From: Lachnospiraceae bacterium UBA7179
GTDB taxonomy: Bacteria; Bacillota; Clostridia; Lachnospirales; Lachnospiraceae
Length of the DNA: 58,490 bases
Reading direction: 5' to 3'
NCBI GenBank assembly: GCA_002491195.1
Contig: DKVL01000085.1
Span: forward strand, 1-58,490
The first letter of the stretch is position 1. Each line of letters begins with the position of its first letter. The notes below the pieces were generated by a model, which saw nothing but the letters and a program-made list of their open reading frames with translations, made no database searches and was not told where the DNA came from. Both the position numbers and the translations under genes were made by a program. Below are positions 42,506 to 51,174 of this stretch, piece after piece.

Positions 42506-43252
42506 TTAATTGGTTCCTGACTGATCCTGGGGCTGTTGCATCGTATACAGGATTGGGTAACGATCCGTGAAATAGTTAAGGGCGGTGGAATTGGTCTCTT
42601 CCATTAGGATCAGAGTGGAGTCTTTACGGAGATAGCGCTCCGTCTTTGTCCTGACCAACTGACCGCCGTCAAACTGCCTGGTCAATATGTCTTCTGAGAT
42701 TTCATAGGTTCCACTGCCATCATATTGTGCTTGTAGATCTTCCAGTGGGGGCAGTAGGTCAGGCACACAGGACATCAGATAGGAGGTCGTGGACATTCCA
42801 AATGTTTCCATGACAAGTGCCTCAACGGCTTCCTCGTCCGTGCTGCCCGTATAACCTGCCATGCGAAGCCGCTCAGCCAAAAGCTCCTGAAATACTGTGG
42901 CAAACGCTTCATAGGCTGCCTGGTTGCAGGCAGTGTAGCTTTCCGGTAGAATGCTGCTGTCGAAAGTGCCCGCGGAGCGGTCAGTCTGTCGCAGCGTCAG
43001 ATGGAGATCGATTGTCAAATCATGCATATAGGATTCCATATCCTGTATGGAGATGGAAACGGCTTCGATGTCCTGCAGCCAGCCGAGTGCTGTGACAGCA
43101 GCCTGTTCTGTCATGTCGATGCTGGCAGCCCACTCTCCGGAGAGATTCTTGTCATTGGATGCATAAAAACGTAGATATGCCCAATATGCGGCAAAGACGA
43201 TCAGGACAGAAAACAGTATGATAAATAGAGTGTTTTTAAGGATTTTTCGCAT
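42506..43252 (-). CDS. membrane-anchored extracytoplasmic protein of unknown function
   Basis: The protein has 248 residues. An N-terminal anchor (about 6-26, KNTLFIILFSVLIVFAAYW) is followed by an outside domain rich in Asp, Glu and Thr with no motif I know. A helical part (ACNQAAYEAFATVFQELLAERL) and final strands (TYEISEDILTRQFDGGQLV) can be seen. AGGAGG precedes the start, and a CCCGC/GCGGG hairpin (43267-43280) sits just upstream of that site, which may affect translation. Its stop is 44 bases before the carboxypeptidase gene, so the two likely form an operon and may act together in the wall. Confidence 0.7.
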   Translation of the reverse strand: MRKILKNTLFIILFSVLIVFAAYWAYLRFYASNDKNLSGEWAASIDMTEQAAVTALGWLQDIEAVSISIQDMESYMHDLTIDLHLTLRQTDRSAGTFDSSILPESYTACNQAAYEAFATVFQELLAERLRMAGYTGSTDEEAVEALVMETFGMSTTSYLMSCVPDLLPPLEDLQAQYDGSGTYEISEDILTRQFDGGQLVRTKTERYLRKDSTLILMEETNSTALNYFTDRYPILYTMQQPQDQSGTN

Positions 43253-43414
43253 AGAGATACCTCCTGCCCGCGGTGGCGGGTTTTCAATTTGTTCCTAATA
43301 ATAATCTCTGATTTTATGATACCATGCAAAGATTTATTTTTCCATATTTATTTACAGTTTCGAACATCTGAAAAGCCCATAATGGTTCCAGTAACATCAT
43401 ATTTGTTCACATAT

Positions 43415-43457
43415 TGTGGATAACTTGTGGATAAGTATGTGAATAATATGTGGAAGA
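43415..43457 (+). promoter_or_regulatory. array of four DnaA-box-like repeats
   Basis: TGTGGATAA occurs perfectly at 43415-43423 and 43426-43434, followed by TGTGAATAA (43438-43446) and TGTGGAAGA (43449-43457). All have the same orientation, with starts 11, 12 and 11 bases apart, one helical turn. The first two equal the bacterial DnaA box (TTATCCACA) on the other strand. A divergent relaxed copy, TTGTTCACA, precedes them (43403-43411). They lie between divergent genes, 117 bases before the LytTR gene. LytTR-type direct repeats (about 22 bases apart) are the alternative reading. Confidence 0.65.
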
Positions 43458-43573
43458 GTGACTGCTGTCCTTTTGTTCCTGAAAAATAGTCATTTCGTGC
43501 CATTTGTCTGAAAAATAATAGAATTTTACCGATATAATAAACAAATATGATACATAAGGGGAGGTGGTGGATT

Positions 43574-43948
43574 TTGGACATGACTGTCAATGATAACAAA
43601 AATGAGACAAGGAGGGGACTGTTCATCAAGTCAAAAAAACTCATGCTCGATCAGGCTGATATCCTGTATATTGAGAGCAGGGCAAAGAAGGTAGAAATAC
43701 ACACCGTGGGATCACCGGAATGCATAGAGATCTATGCGACGATGGAGGAGCTCAAGGGACGGCTCGGGGAAGAATTTTATCGATGCCACCGGGCATACAT
43801 TGTAAATATGGCACATATCACGGAGTATGGCAAGGACAGTGTATCGCTCACAAGCGGCGATAAGGTTTATGTTGCCAAGAAGAAGTACAGTGAGTTTGTG
43901 AAAGCGTACAAGAGTTACTTGCAGACTGGCGGAGTATCCAGCGTATGA
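43574..43948 (+). CDS. stand-alone LytTR-domain regulator
   Basis: The product has 124 residues if it starts at TTG 43574, which lies 8 bases after GGGAGGTG; ATG 43580 is possible but farther from the site. The LytTR DNA-binding domain fills most of it: GLFIKSKKLMLDQADILYIES, KVEIHT, LGEEFYRCHRAYIVNMAHI and SGDKVYVAKKKYSEF. There is no receiver or membrane segment. Such short LytTR proteins act as direct regulators, often of surface or competence genes. The repeat array 117 bases upstream could be its own operator. Confidence 0.85.
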   Translation: MDMTVNDNKNETRRGLFIKSKKLMLDQADILYIESRAKKVEIHTVGSPECIEIYATMEELKGRLGEEFYRCHRAYIVNMAHITEYGKDSVSLTSGDKVYVAKKKYSEFVKAYKSYLQTGGVSSV

Positions 43949-43984
43949 TGCAAAATATGTCCGGACTTACAACAAGGGGACATA

Positions 43985-44012
43985 GGCGGCTCTGACTGAC
44001 AGAGGAGCCGCC
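43985..44012. terminator. hairpin between convergent regulators
   Basis: GGCGGCTC (43985-43992) pairs with GAGCCGCC (44005-44012). It is GC-rich but has no T run, so it is a weak terminator candidate shared by the LytTR and AraC genes. Confidence 0.45.
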
Positions 44013-44014
44013 GA

Positions 44015-44851
44015 TCAAATAAGTGGTATTTTTTTGCGCAATGCAGAGGGTGTCATTCCGTAGACGCTTTTACAAATGCGTACATAGGTTTTGACATCTG
44101 GAAATCCATTGCTCAATGCGATATCGGAGATATTCATATTTTGGTCGGTCAGACATTTATTCGAATGCTCGAGCCGGATTAAGTTGATATAGCGCGTAAG
44201 ACACATACTGGTTGCTTTCCTGAAATATTTTGACAGATATTGTGGGGATAAACCGACCAGCTCTGCCAGTGACTGGAGACTGAGTTTCTGGTTATAATGC
44301 TCACATATGTATTCCATCACTTTTTTTGCGTACCCTGTGAAATCAGTCCCTTTTAGGATACTTGTGCTGGACAGGATGCAGTTCTCTAGTAAGATCTGAC
44401 AAATCTCCAACAATACTTTGTTTTTTTCGATGTCAACAAAATTATATGAATACTGTGCGGTATCCTGTTCTGACAGACATACTAAACGTTGAAGCTGTTT
44501 TTTAAGTTTGTCATAAGCAGCATTTCGGTGGATGTCAAAGACACAGTCGTCATGAAATTGCAGTAAAAAGCTGTGGGAGAGCTGGAGAACGATATATTTA
44601 TAATGGGCAGTACTTTCCGGTGTGGCTGTGGAATGAATCACTTTCGTATTGCAGAAATAAAAATCTCCACTTGGAATCGTCTGTTCGATACCATCGATGC
44701 ACACCCGCAAGGAGCCTTCAATCATATAGACAAATTCCAGTTCAGGATGCCAATGCGGCGTTGTATTGCACCGCCATCCCGGTTTATCCTGCATCAGTAT
44801 TCTGCCAGGTATATTTTTGTCGTATTTTACCCACTCATAAAAATAGTTCAT
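44015..44851 (-). CDS. AraC-family regulator with cupin sensor domain
   Basis: The product has 278 residues from ATG 44851 behind GAGGGGA. The N-terminal cupin (about 25-95) has the sugar-binding style pattern PHWHPELEFVYMIEGSLRV and GDFYFCNTKVIHS. The C-terminal HTH_18 domain (about 180-278) has LSLQSLAELVGLSPQYLSKYF and NISDIALSNGFPDVKTYVRICK, and ends YGMTPSALRK. Such proteins activate nearby sugar genes on binding a sugar. The adjacent same-strand gene upstream is the secreted metallophosphatase, a possible target; this is inference. Confidence 0.9.
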   Translation of the reverse strand: MNYFYEWVKYDKNIPGRILMQDKPGWRCNTTPHWHPELEFVYMIEGSLRVCIDGIEQTIPSGDFYFCNTKVIHSTATPESTAHYKYIVLQLSHSFLLQFHDDCVFDIHRNAAYDKLKKQLQRLVCLSEQDTAQYSYNFVDIEKNKVLLEICQILLENCILSSTSILKGTDFTGYAKKVMEYICEHYNQKLSLQSLAELVGLSPQYLSKYFRKATSMCLTRYINLIRLEHSNKCLTDQNMNISDIALSNGFPDVKTYVRICKSVYGMTPSALRKKIPLI

Positions 44852-44952
44852 TGAATTCCCCTCAGATTCCACGGTATTACAGCTGCATCATCCGTCTGTA
44901 TATTTACATTTCGGCATGGAAAGGCCAAAAATTTACCGTGTGTATAGAAAGA

Positions 44953-44981
44953 GCTGCCACCGCATTCATATCGGTGACAGC
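44953..44981 (-). terminator. terminator of the metallophosphatase gene
   Basis: On the minus strand, CTGTCACCG pairs with CGGTGGCAG (one G-U pair) and is followed by CTCTTTCT. It lies 38 bases after the metallophosphatase stop. Confidence 0.6.
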
Positions 44982-45018
44982 CCGGTTTTTGAAACAGTTC
45001 TAGTCTAAAATTAATGTT

Positions 45019-46683
45019 TTATTGCAGGGTATCCGCGATCTGATACAATTCTGCTATAGAGGACTTGAGTCTGCTGTATGCAGTCAGGCGCGCTGCCTCT
45101 GTCATGGCATTGGCGTCGGCATCTTTATATTCATAGTAACATTTCTTTAATGCCTGATACTGGTCATATGAACTAAATTCGTAATAGATTCCAAGAACTG
45201 TATTTGCATTGGCAAGAACTGACCTTAGTGTGCCAGGTGTGACTTCTGTATCTTTTTCAAGAGTTACAGGTCTGGAATCCTGCTTTTTCAGGGAAGTGCT
45301 CCCATCAATGATATAAGTATATGCCGGATACATCTTTTGGTCGCAAAGGTTTGCGCCATTAAATAGGATTGCTGTCTCAAATGCCTGTACATAGTATCCC
45401 TGTGAGAGATTCTCGTCAAACGCATAGTCAATCGCGCCATCTGTGACATGGGTCGGATTTCCTACAGATGGATTGTGGATCATATTGCAGGAAGTGTCAT
45501 TATTGTCAGTAAAATTATATCCCAGTGCGAAATCTTCATGGGAATGTCCGGAGATCCATACAATATCAGGATATGCTTCCAACAGGGAGATAAAGCGCTG
45601 CGCGGACGGTAGCGTCGGGTCGACAGAACCGCTGTAATAAGGTGTTTCCAGATCGTCACCTGGTCCATAGCCTTTGATCAGTGCATGTTGGATCAGATAG
45701 ATATTTTTTCCTTTCCCATAATTTTCCTTCAGGAGATCTTCCACCCAGTCAAGCTGTTCTGTCGTAAACTCGTCATATTTTGCTGGCCGGTATCCGCCTT
45801 CCAGAGCCATGAAGATAAACAAGTCGCCAGTGTTAGGCTCTGTGATGGTATAATATGGCTTTGACGCAGCGAGTGTATCTATGGAACTGTTTAAACCACT
45901 TCCGTTGATGAACATCTGCAATTCATATGGAACATGGTCGTCCTGACGGACTTCGTGGTTTCCACCGGATTCATAGATCGGGTTGACATAATCGGACTGT
46001 GCCAGGATCAGCTGGTAAGCCTGCCACTCTTTGTCAAGATTGTCCAGTTTGGCATTCGTGACCTGATCGCCTGATGACACAATGAAGTCTACGCCGAGAT
46101 TCGTAGCGTATGCAAGTGCCTGAGCCCAGTGCGCTTCCGAATATTCCCACCAATATGCAGGTGTCTCACCAAAATGCTCCTCATCGATATGGATGTCTGA
46201 AAACGAGTTGAACGTGTAGAGTGCATCGACCGAAGAGTAGCCGAGACGTTTGTCAGCAGGGATGTCATAGACTGCTGCTGCACTGGATACGGTCGGATAT
46301 TCTGTATATGACGCATTCACAGCGATGATTTTTGTCGCATCGGCCGGGATCGCAACGTGGTATCCAAATTCAAATATGGCGGTTTCTCCAGCGCCTGTTT
46401 TCAGGGAAGTAATCGGATAATATCTACCCAATGCGCCTGTGTCGTCGCTCCAATACAAGTTATAGGAGGCGGCAACAGGTGAAAAAAGATAGAGATTTCC
46501 CTGTGCATACCCTGCCTTGCCAGCGTCGTTTCCAGTAAATTCATAAAAGAGCTCTGCCTGCCGCGTCAGGGAAACATCTGTCGGCACAGCATCTCCTTGT
46601 GCTGCAAATGCGACCGAGTTGTTCGTGACAAGCAGGATTGAAGCGCATGATAATGCAGCCAGTCTGATAAACTTTTTGTGCAT
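45019..46683 (-). CDS. secreted calcineurin-like metallophosphoesterase
   Basis: The product has 554 residues from ATG 46683 (AAAGGAGA upstream; a longer frame lacks a site). A signal peptide of about 28 residues ends VAFAA. Residues about 30-150 are a beta-rich purple-acid-phosphatase-style N-terminal domain (YNLYWSDDTGAL). The metallophosphoesterase core has all metal motifs: FSDIHID, IVSSGDQ, YESGGNHE, LIQHALIKG and WISGHSHED. The C-terminal ~100 residues are helical. It probably hydrolyses phosphomonoesters or diesters outside the cell; substrate unknown. No wall anchor is seen. Confidence 0.88.
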   Translation of the reverse strand: MHKKFIRLAALSCASILLVTNNSVAFAAQGDAVPTDVSLTRQAELFYEFTGNDAGKAGYAQGNLYLFSPVAASYNLYWSDDTGALGRYYPITSLKTGAGETAIFEFGYHVAIPADATKIIAVNASYTEYPTVSSAAAVYDIPADKRLGYSSVDALYTFNSFSDIHIDEEHFGETPAYWWEYSEAHWAQALAYATNLGVDFIVSSGDQVTNAKLDNLDKEWQAYQLILAQSDYVNPIYESGGNHEVRQDDHVPYELQMFINGSGLNSSIDTLAASKPYYTITEPNTGDLFIFMALEGGYRPAKYDEFTTEQLDWVEDLLKENYGKGKNIYLIQHALIKGYGPGDDLETPYYSGSVDPTLPSAQRFISLLEAYPDIVWISGHSHEDFALGYNFTDNNDTSCNMIHNPSVGNPTHVTDGAIDYAFDENLSQGYYVQAFETAILFNGANLCDQKMYPAYTYIIDGSTSLKKQDSRPVTLEKDTEVTPGTLRSVLANANTVLGIYYEFSSYDQYQALKKCYYEYKDADANAMTEAARLTAYSRLKSSIAELYQIADTLQ

Positions 46684-46840
46684 ATGAATTTCTCCTTTCC
46701 TTTGTAAAAATGTTAGAACCATGGTCCTGTTTATTTTTTCATTTTATCATGCGATTTTTGAAGAATAAATGGCAATAATGGATATATTTACTCCGTTTTT
46801 TGTCTTGTGCCGTGAGAAAGCGGATTGCAGTGAGGTAGTA

Positions 46841-47314
46841 TTAATAGGCTTCAATCTCGGCGGACAATATGTCAAATTTGTCGTCATAGATCAGATTCAG
46901 GAGGCTGTCAAGCTTTCGCAGCGCCTGCGTGATGATCTGTGGTTCACACAGATTTTTTTCCAGGGCGATGGCAAGCTCGTTGAGGTCAAGTACCTTGACA
47001 TAGCCATCGGGATAGACGACCACATCAGCAAGCAGATCCGTAACAATCAGGGTGTTGTCCGCGTCCTGATAGGTATAGTCCACAATGTCGCAGTACCAGT
47101 ATAAAAGCGAATTGTCTTCGCGGTAAAATTTGCTGATCTTGAAACCAAGTTTTAGAAAATAGCAGGAGTAACCATGGTGAAAATCCCGTCGCGGTTTCAG
47201 GGTGTTCCATTTGGTAACAATTAAATCATCTGTTCTGTTAAGAATCATATCGTCCTTTAGCAAAATGCACTCATCAGGTATCATACGTTTCCGGTAAATC
47301 TTCAAATCATTCAT
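46841..47314 (-). CDS. DUF402-family protein
   Basis: The product has 157 residues; AAAGGAGA precedes the start. The DUF402 core is visible: LLYWYCDIVDYTYQ, then DNTLIVTDLLADVVVYPDGYVKVLDLNEL, with the acidic metal-binding residues of this fold. Relatives include nucleoside tri/diphosphatases and a ribonuclease-associated group; which activity applies here cannot be told. It is a single gene, divergent from the FIST sensor gene. Confidence 0.82.
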   Translation of the reverse strand: MNDLKIYRKRMIPDECILLKDDMILNRTDDLIVTKWNTLKPRRDFHHGYSCYFLKLGFKISKFYREDNSLLYWYCDIVDYTYQDADNTLIVTDLLADVVVYPDGYVKVLDLNELAIALEKNLCEPQIITQALRKLDSLLNLIYDDKFDILSAEIEAY

Positions 47315-47419
47315 GGCATATTCTCCTTTGACTGGCTGCTGTATCTGTTGAGAGGGATTCTGTTTACAGTGTAACTCTTTTTTGCATAGTATTCAATGAT
47401 TTTATAGACGAAATATTCG

Positions 47420-47448
47420 TTGCACTTTGACTATTTTTAACGTATAAT
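47420..47448 (+). promoter_or_regulatory. promoter of the FIST-MCP pair
   Basis: TTGCAC (47420-47425), a 17-base spacer and a perfect TATAAT (47443-47448) lie 46 bases before the FIST gene. Confidence 0.5.
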
Positions 47449-47493
47449 CAGAATAAATAGTGACAAGTATCGAATAGTTGAGGAGACAATGAG

Positions 47494-48549
47494 ATGAGAC
47501 AGTTTTTTGGAATGAGTCAAAGCGGAGATTTGGCGGAAGCACTAAAAGGACTGGATAATCCCCAGTTTATCATGCTGATGTCAAACAACGCACAGTTTGA
47601 ATCGCATGTGAACACACTGGCGAGACGCTATCCAGGTGTTCCAAGCATTGGTTGTATTGGGATGAGTTACGATGTTAAAATGGTGGAGGAGGGTGTTGGC
47701 GTCGTTGCGTTTCTGGATGGAGTGGCTGCGGCAGCAAATGTATTGGAACAGGCATCGACGATGCCAATCAAGTATATTGAGCGGCTGGAGGAAGATATGC
47801 GAAGCGTTGGCGGCAGGGAGGAAGATACCGTCTGTATCGACTTTTGTACTGGCAATGACGCGTGTGTGCTGGCTACGATCAATACTGTGTTAAAGCAAAA
47901 AAATATTTCTCTGGTCGGAGGGACCGGGGATGCGGGAAAAGTATCTGTCAACGGAAGAATTTACGAGGATGCGGTGGCGTATGCGTTGGTGCGGAATTTG
48001 AACGGCAGAGTAAAGACTTACAAGGAAAATATCTATCACAAGCTTGGCCATTATCGATTTATTGCCTCGGACACGGACAAAGAGAATTATGTGATCGGAA
48101 CATTGAATGGAAGACCAGCCAAGCAGGTATACAAAAATATTCTCCATGTGACGGACGAGGAGATCCTGACACAGACTTTTCAGAATCCTTTCGGAAAGAT
48201 TAACGGGGATGACACTTGTATTATTTCGATCAAGGAAGTCAGAGGTGATGCGCTTGCGTGTTTCCGTCAGGTCAATGATTCTGATGTTTTGATTTTGCTG
48301 GAACTTGGCGACTATGAAGCTGTCGTGCAGCGGACAATCGATACGATCTGCCGCGATTTTCCCAGGCGTTCCGCTGTGTTCTCAGTCAACTGTCTGTTCC
48401 GCTATAAACTGTTTTGCGAGCGCGGATATATGCAGACTTATCTGGATGAAATGTCGCAGTTAGGGAGTCATGCGGGACTTGTCGGATATGGGGAGCATTA
48501 CAATAACCGTTTCGTCAACCAGTCTATGACCTGCGTTGTGTTTGAGTAG
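47494..48549 (+). CDS. FIST-domain sensory protein
   Basis: This is a cytoplasmic ligand-sensing protein of 351 residues. FIST_N covers about 1-190 (FIMLMSNNAQFESHVN, VPSIGCIGMSYD, NISLVGGTGDAGKVSVNG), and FIST_C covers about 200-345 (RPAKQVYKNILHVTDEEI, LELGDYEAVVQRTI, SAVFSVNCLFRYKLF, VGYGEHYNNRFVNQS). FIST domains are predicted to bind small ligands, possibly amino acids, and are often next to or fused with chemoreceptor or kinase modules. Here a soluble MCP follows after 15 bases, suggesting the two proteins form one receptor. GAGGAGA precedes the start. Confidence 0.9.
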   Translation: MRQFFGMSQSGDLAEALKGLDNPQFIMLMSNNAQFESHVNTLARRYPGVPSIGCIGMSYDVKMVEEGVGVVAFLDGVAAAANVLEQASTMPIKYIERLEEDMRSVGGREEDTVCIDFCTGNDACVLATINTVLKQKNISLVGGTGDAGKVSVNGRIYEDAVAYALVRNLNGRVKTYKENIYHKLGHYRFIASDTDKENYVIGTLNGRPAKQVYKNILHVTDEEILTQTFQNPFGKINGDDTCIISIKEVRGDALACFRQVNDSDVLILLELGDYEAVVQRTIDTICRDFPRRSAVFSVNCLFRYKLFCERGYMQTYLDEMSQLGSHAGLVGYGEHYNNRFVNQSMTCVVFE

Positions 48550-48564
48550 AAGGGAGAATGTAAG

Positions 48565-49494
48565 ATGTTTTATCGAAAGAGAACAGGTGGCAGGCAGGGC
48601 GGTGCGAAGAATCTTTACCCGATGCTGCATGCGGCGGACAGCCTGAAAGAGTATCAAAGAGAACTGGTCGGTAAGGAGGTCGAATCCCTGTGGGAGCTGG
48701 GGATGGTGGGCAGTTCCTTTTCAGGCGTCATGAAAAAGGCAGATCATTTTCATGAGCAGCTGTCGGATTTTGAGCAGTCCTTCTCTGACATAAACAGTGT
48801 GGCCGGGCAGTTTGTCCAGGTGCGAGGAGCCATCAACGATGCCGTTTCAGAGGCGGAGGGGAAAGTGGAGGAGTTGAAGTGCACTTCTGTTCATGTGAAG
48901 CAGACCTACAGTGATATGGAGCAGACCTTTGCACAGCTGCAGGGTTCGGTAGAGGGAATCAAGCAGTGCATGAAGAAGATTATCTCAATTGCGGAGCAGA
49001 CCAATATCCTTGCGCTCAACGCGTCGATTGAGGCAGCAAGAGCCGGACAGTCTGGCAGGGGATTTGCAGTGGTTGCGACAAATGTGAAGGAGCTGGCAGA
49101 CCAGATCAAGGAGCTGGCTGAGGAAGTGGATACTGGTGTGCGCGAGGTGGAGCGCGGAACAGGCGAGTTGAACAACAGTATCGCTGCGTCACAGCAGGCG
49201 TTGAGCCGAAATATTGATACAGTCAACAGTACATATGACTCTTTTCATAAGATTACGGAGACTGCGGAAAATACAGTGTCTGTACAGACTGGGATTTCCG
49301 ATGTGATCGATGACGCGCACAGGGAACTGCAGACGATTGGACAGTTTTTCGATGAGATCAAGCAGCAGTACCAGGAGGTAGTCAGACATATCGAGCGTGC
49401 GAATAACCTTGGGACGACGAAGAGCGCTATATTTGAAGATATGGATCACATCCTTTCACAGCTTCCTCCTATGGTTAATGAGATGAAGCTCTGA
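48565..49494 (+). CDS. soluble methyl-accepting-type signalling protein
   Basis: The product has 309 residues, with no membrane segment and no HAMP. After a basic N-terminus and a helical region (about 15-120), a short MCP signalling coiled coil follows with tip IAEQTNILALNASIEAARAGQSGRGFAVVATNVKELADQIKEL broken here for length: the core is residues about 145-190. The C-terminal helices are FFDEIKQQYQEVVRHIERA. It probably takes input from the FIST protein encoded 15 bases upstream and passes it to CheA or another kinase elsewhere in the genome. GAAGGGAG precedes the start. Confidence 0.88.
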   Translation: MFYRKRTGGRQGGAKNLYPMLHAADSLKEYQRELVGKEVESLWELGMVGSSFSGVMKKADHFHEQLSDFEQSFSDINSVAGQFVQVRGAINDAVSEAEGKVEELKCTSVHVKQTYSDMEQTFAQLQGSVEGIKQCMKKIISIAEQTNILALNASIEAARAGQSGRGFAVVATNVKELADQIKELAEEVDTGVREVERGTGELNNSIAASQQALSRNIDTVNSTYDSFHKITETAENTVSVQTGISDVIDDAHRELQTIGQFFDEIKQQYQEVVRHIERANNLGTTKSAIFEDMDHILSQLPPMVNEMKL

Positions 49495-49503
49495 CGAAAG
49501 AGG

Positions 49504-49532
49504 TTGAATTATGGGAAAGGATGCGATATAAT
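49504..49532 (+). promoter_or_regulatory. internal promoter for HPt and HD-GYP genes
   Basis: TTGAAT (49504-49509), a 17-base spacer and a perfect TATAAT (49527-49532) lie 62 bases before the HPt gene, so the last two genes can be expressed apart from FIST-MCP. Confidence 0.6.
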
Positions 49533-49594
49533 CCTTATAGGAAAGATGGAATAATTTTTGCGTATAATAATGAGTAAAATTCAGGAGGAAAATT

Positions 49595-49945
49595 ATGACA
49601 GTACAGGAGTTTTATGACGAAGTGGGCGGTGACTACAATGATATCATGTCACGGCTCCGTACAGAAGACAGAATCAGAAAGTTTGCGGGGATGTTTACAA
49701 GGGATGAGAGTTATAAGACACTTGTCCAGAGCATCAATGACGGCAATGTCGATGAAGCGTTCCGCGCGGCGCATACGATGAAGGGTATGTGTCAGAATAT
49801 GGCATTTACACGTCTCTACAAGTCCAGTCACGAGATTACGGAAGTGCTTCGTGGAAAGGATTTGGACAGCGCAAAGCAGATGCTGGATGTGGTCACTGAG
49901 GATTACAAGATCGTGATCGCAGGGATTGAGAAGCTGTTGGCGTAG
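49595..49945 (+). CDS. HPt-domain protein
   Basis: This soluble phosphotransfer protein has 116 residues. Helices resemble the HPt bundle: GGDYNDIMSRLRTEDRIRKF, then FRAAHTMKGMCQNMAF with the phosphorylatable His60, and a closing helix SSHEITEVLRGKDLDSAKQML. AGGAGG precedes the start. The response-regulator/HD-GYP gene starts 28 bases later, so the pair is a natural donor and acceptor for phosphate. The kinase that would charge His60 is not in the window. Confidence 0.9.
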   Translation: MTVQEFYDEVGGDYNDIMSRLRTEDRIRKFAGMFTRDESYKTLVQSINDGNVDEAFRAAHTMKGMCQNMAFTRLYKSSHEITEVLRGKDLDSAKQMLDVVTEDYKIVIAGIEKLLA

Positions 49946-49973
49946 CATCATAAAAGGGAAGGAATTGGTAGCG

Positions 49974-51074
49974 ATGGAGATCATGGAAAAGAACACAATC
50001 TTAATTGCGGATGATGCGGAGATTAACCGCGAGATGATAAAATTTATATTTGATGAACAGTATCAGATTATCGAGGCTGGTGACGGTGAGCAGGCGATCA
50101 ATATTATTATGGAAAACAGTGATAAAATAGGTCTGATCTTTCTGGACTTACTGATGCCAAAAAAATCTGGTCTGGATGTGCTGCGCTTTATGAATGATGC
50201 GGACTACATTAATTTTATTCCTGTCATTATGATCACAGGAGAGGCGACAGACGAGACAGACGAGAAGGCTTATGAGTACGGGGCTTCCGATATTATATAT
50301 AAGCCGTTTGCACCGAATGTGGTCATGCGGCGCGCGAAAAATATCATGGAACTCTTTGAACACAGAATCTATCTGGAAAACAAGCTCGAGAAGCGTACGA
50401 AACAGCTTCGTGAGAGCCGGGAAAAACTGGAGCGGAGCAATGAATTTCTGATCAATGCATTGAGTTCTGTTGTCGAGTTCAGAAGTCTTGAGTCCGGGGA
50501 ACACATCCAGAGGGTAAAGTATTTTACAAAACTTTTTCTGAAATACATTATGAAAATGTATCCGAAGTATGGCATCACAAAGGAGCAGGCTGCCCTGATC
50601 GTCAATGCGTCGGCGCTGCATGATATCGGCAAGATCGCGATACCGGACAGTATTCTGCTGAAGCCTGGGAGACTGACCGCGGAAGAATTTGAGGAGATGA
50701 AGAAACATACGATCTATGGCTGCGAACTCCTTGAGAAGTTTAAGCAGGATGACAATGAATTTTATCGTTATTGCTATGATATCTGCAGATATCACCATGA
50801 ACGGTATGACGGAAACGGATATCCGGATAAGTTAAAGGGCGATGAGATCCCAATCTGGGCACAGATTGTGTCGGTTGTGGATGTGTATGATGCGCTGGTG
50901 AGCAAACGCGTATACAAGGATCCGTTTGCAGTTGAGGAAGCGGCGCGCATGATCATGGATGGCGAGTGCGGCGTGTTCTCACCGGAAATGCTTGATTGTT
51001 TCCGTCTTGCGAAACAGGAGCTTTTTGCAGTGACAGAAGGGGAGTTCTCTTTTGCTGATGTGATGGTGAAATAA
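49974..51074 (+). CDS. response regulator with HD-GYP phosphodiesterase domain
   Basis: The product has 366 residues from ATG 49974 (AAGGAA 9 bases upstream). Receiver domain (about 7-125): acidic pair Asp13-Asp14 in LIADDAEINRE, phosphoacceptor Asp58 in IFLDLLMPKKSG, MITGEA, and the Lys in IIYKPF. A coiled-coil linker (about 130-165) leads to an HD-GYP domain with SALHDIGKIAIPD, KKHTIYGCELL, HHERYDGNGYP and DVYDALVSKR. HD-GYP proteins usually hydrolyse cyclic-di-GMP; the full GYP motif supports this. Activity is probably gated by phosphate from the HPt protein encoded just upstream. Confidence 0.92.
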   Translation: MEIMEKNTILIADDAEINREMIKFIFDEQYQIIEAGDGEQAINIIMENSDKIGLIFLDLLMPKKSGLDVLRFMNDADYINFIPVIMITGEATDETDEKAYEYGASDIIYKPFAPNVVMRRAKNIMELFEHRIYLENKLEKRTKQLRESREKLERSNEFLINALSSVVEFRSLESGEHIQRVKYFTKLFLKYIMKMYPKYGITKEQAALIVNASALHDIGKIAIPDSILLKPGRLTAEEFEEMKKHTIYGCELLEKFKQDDNEFYRYCYDICRYHHERYDGNGYPDKLKGDEIPIWAQIVSVVDVYDALVSKRVYKDPFAVEEAARMIMDGECGVFSPEMLDCFRLAKQELFAVTEGEFSFADVMVK

Positions 51075-51094
51075 GGGGTTTGATAAGAATTTAC

Positions 51095-51123
51095 TAGACA
51101 ATTTTACCAAATTTCTGTATAAT
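51095..51123 (+). promoter_or_regulatory. promoter of the ATP synthase operon
   Basis: TAGACA (51095-51100), a 17-base spacer and a perfect TATAAT (51118-51123) lie 52 bases before the first gene of the operon. Confidence 0.7.
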
Positions 51124-51174
51124 TATGGTTAGACATTAAAAGAATGGACGATGATAAGCGTATGGAGGCAGGCA

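Noticed and set aside
43403..43457. Chromosomal replication origin
   Set aside because: DnaA-like boxes are present, but dnaA, dnaN, recF or gidA-type neighbours are absent, so the array alone does not support an origin call.
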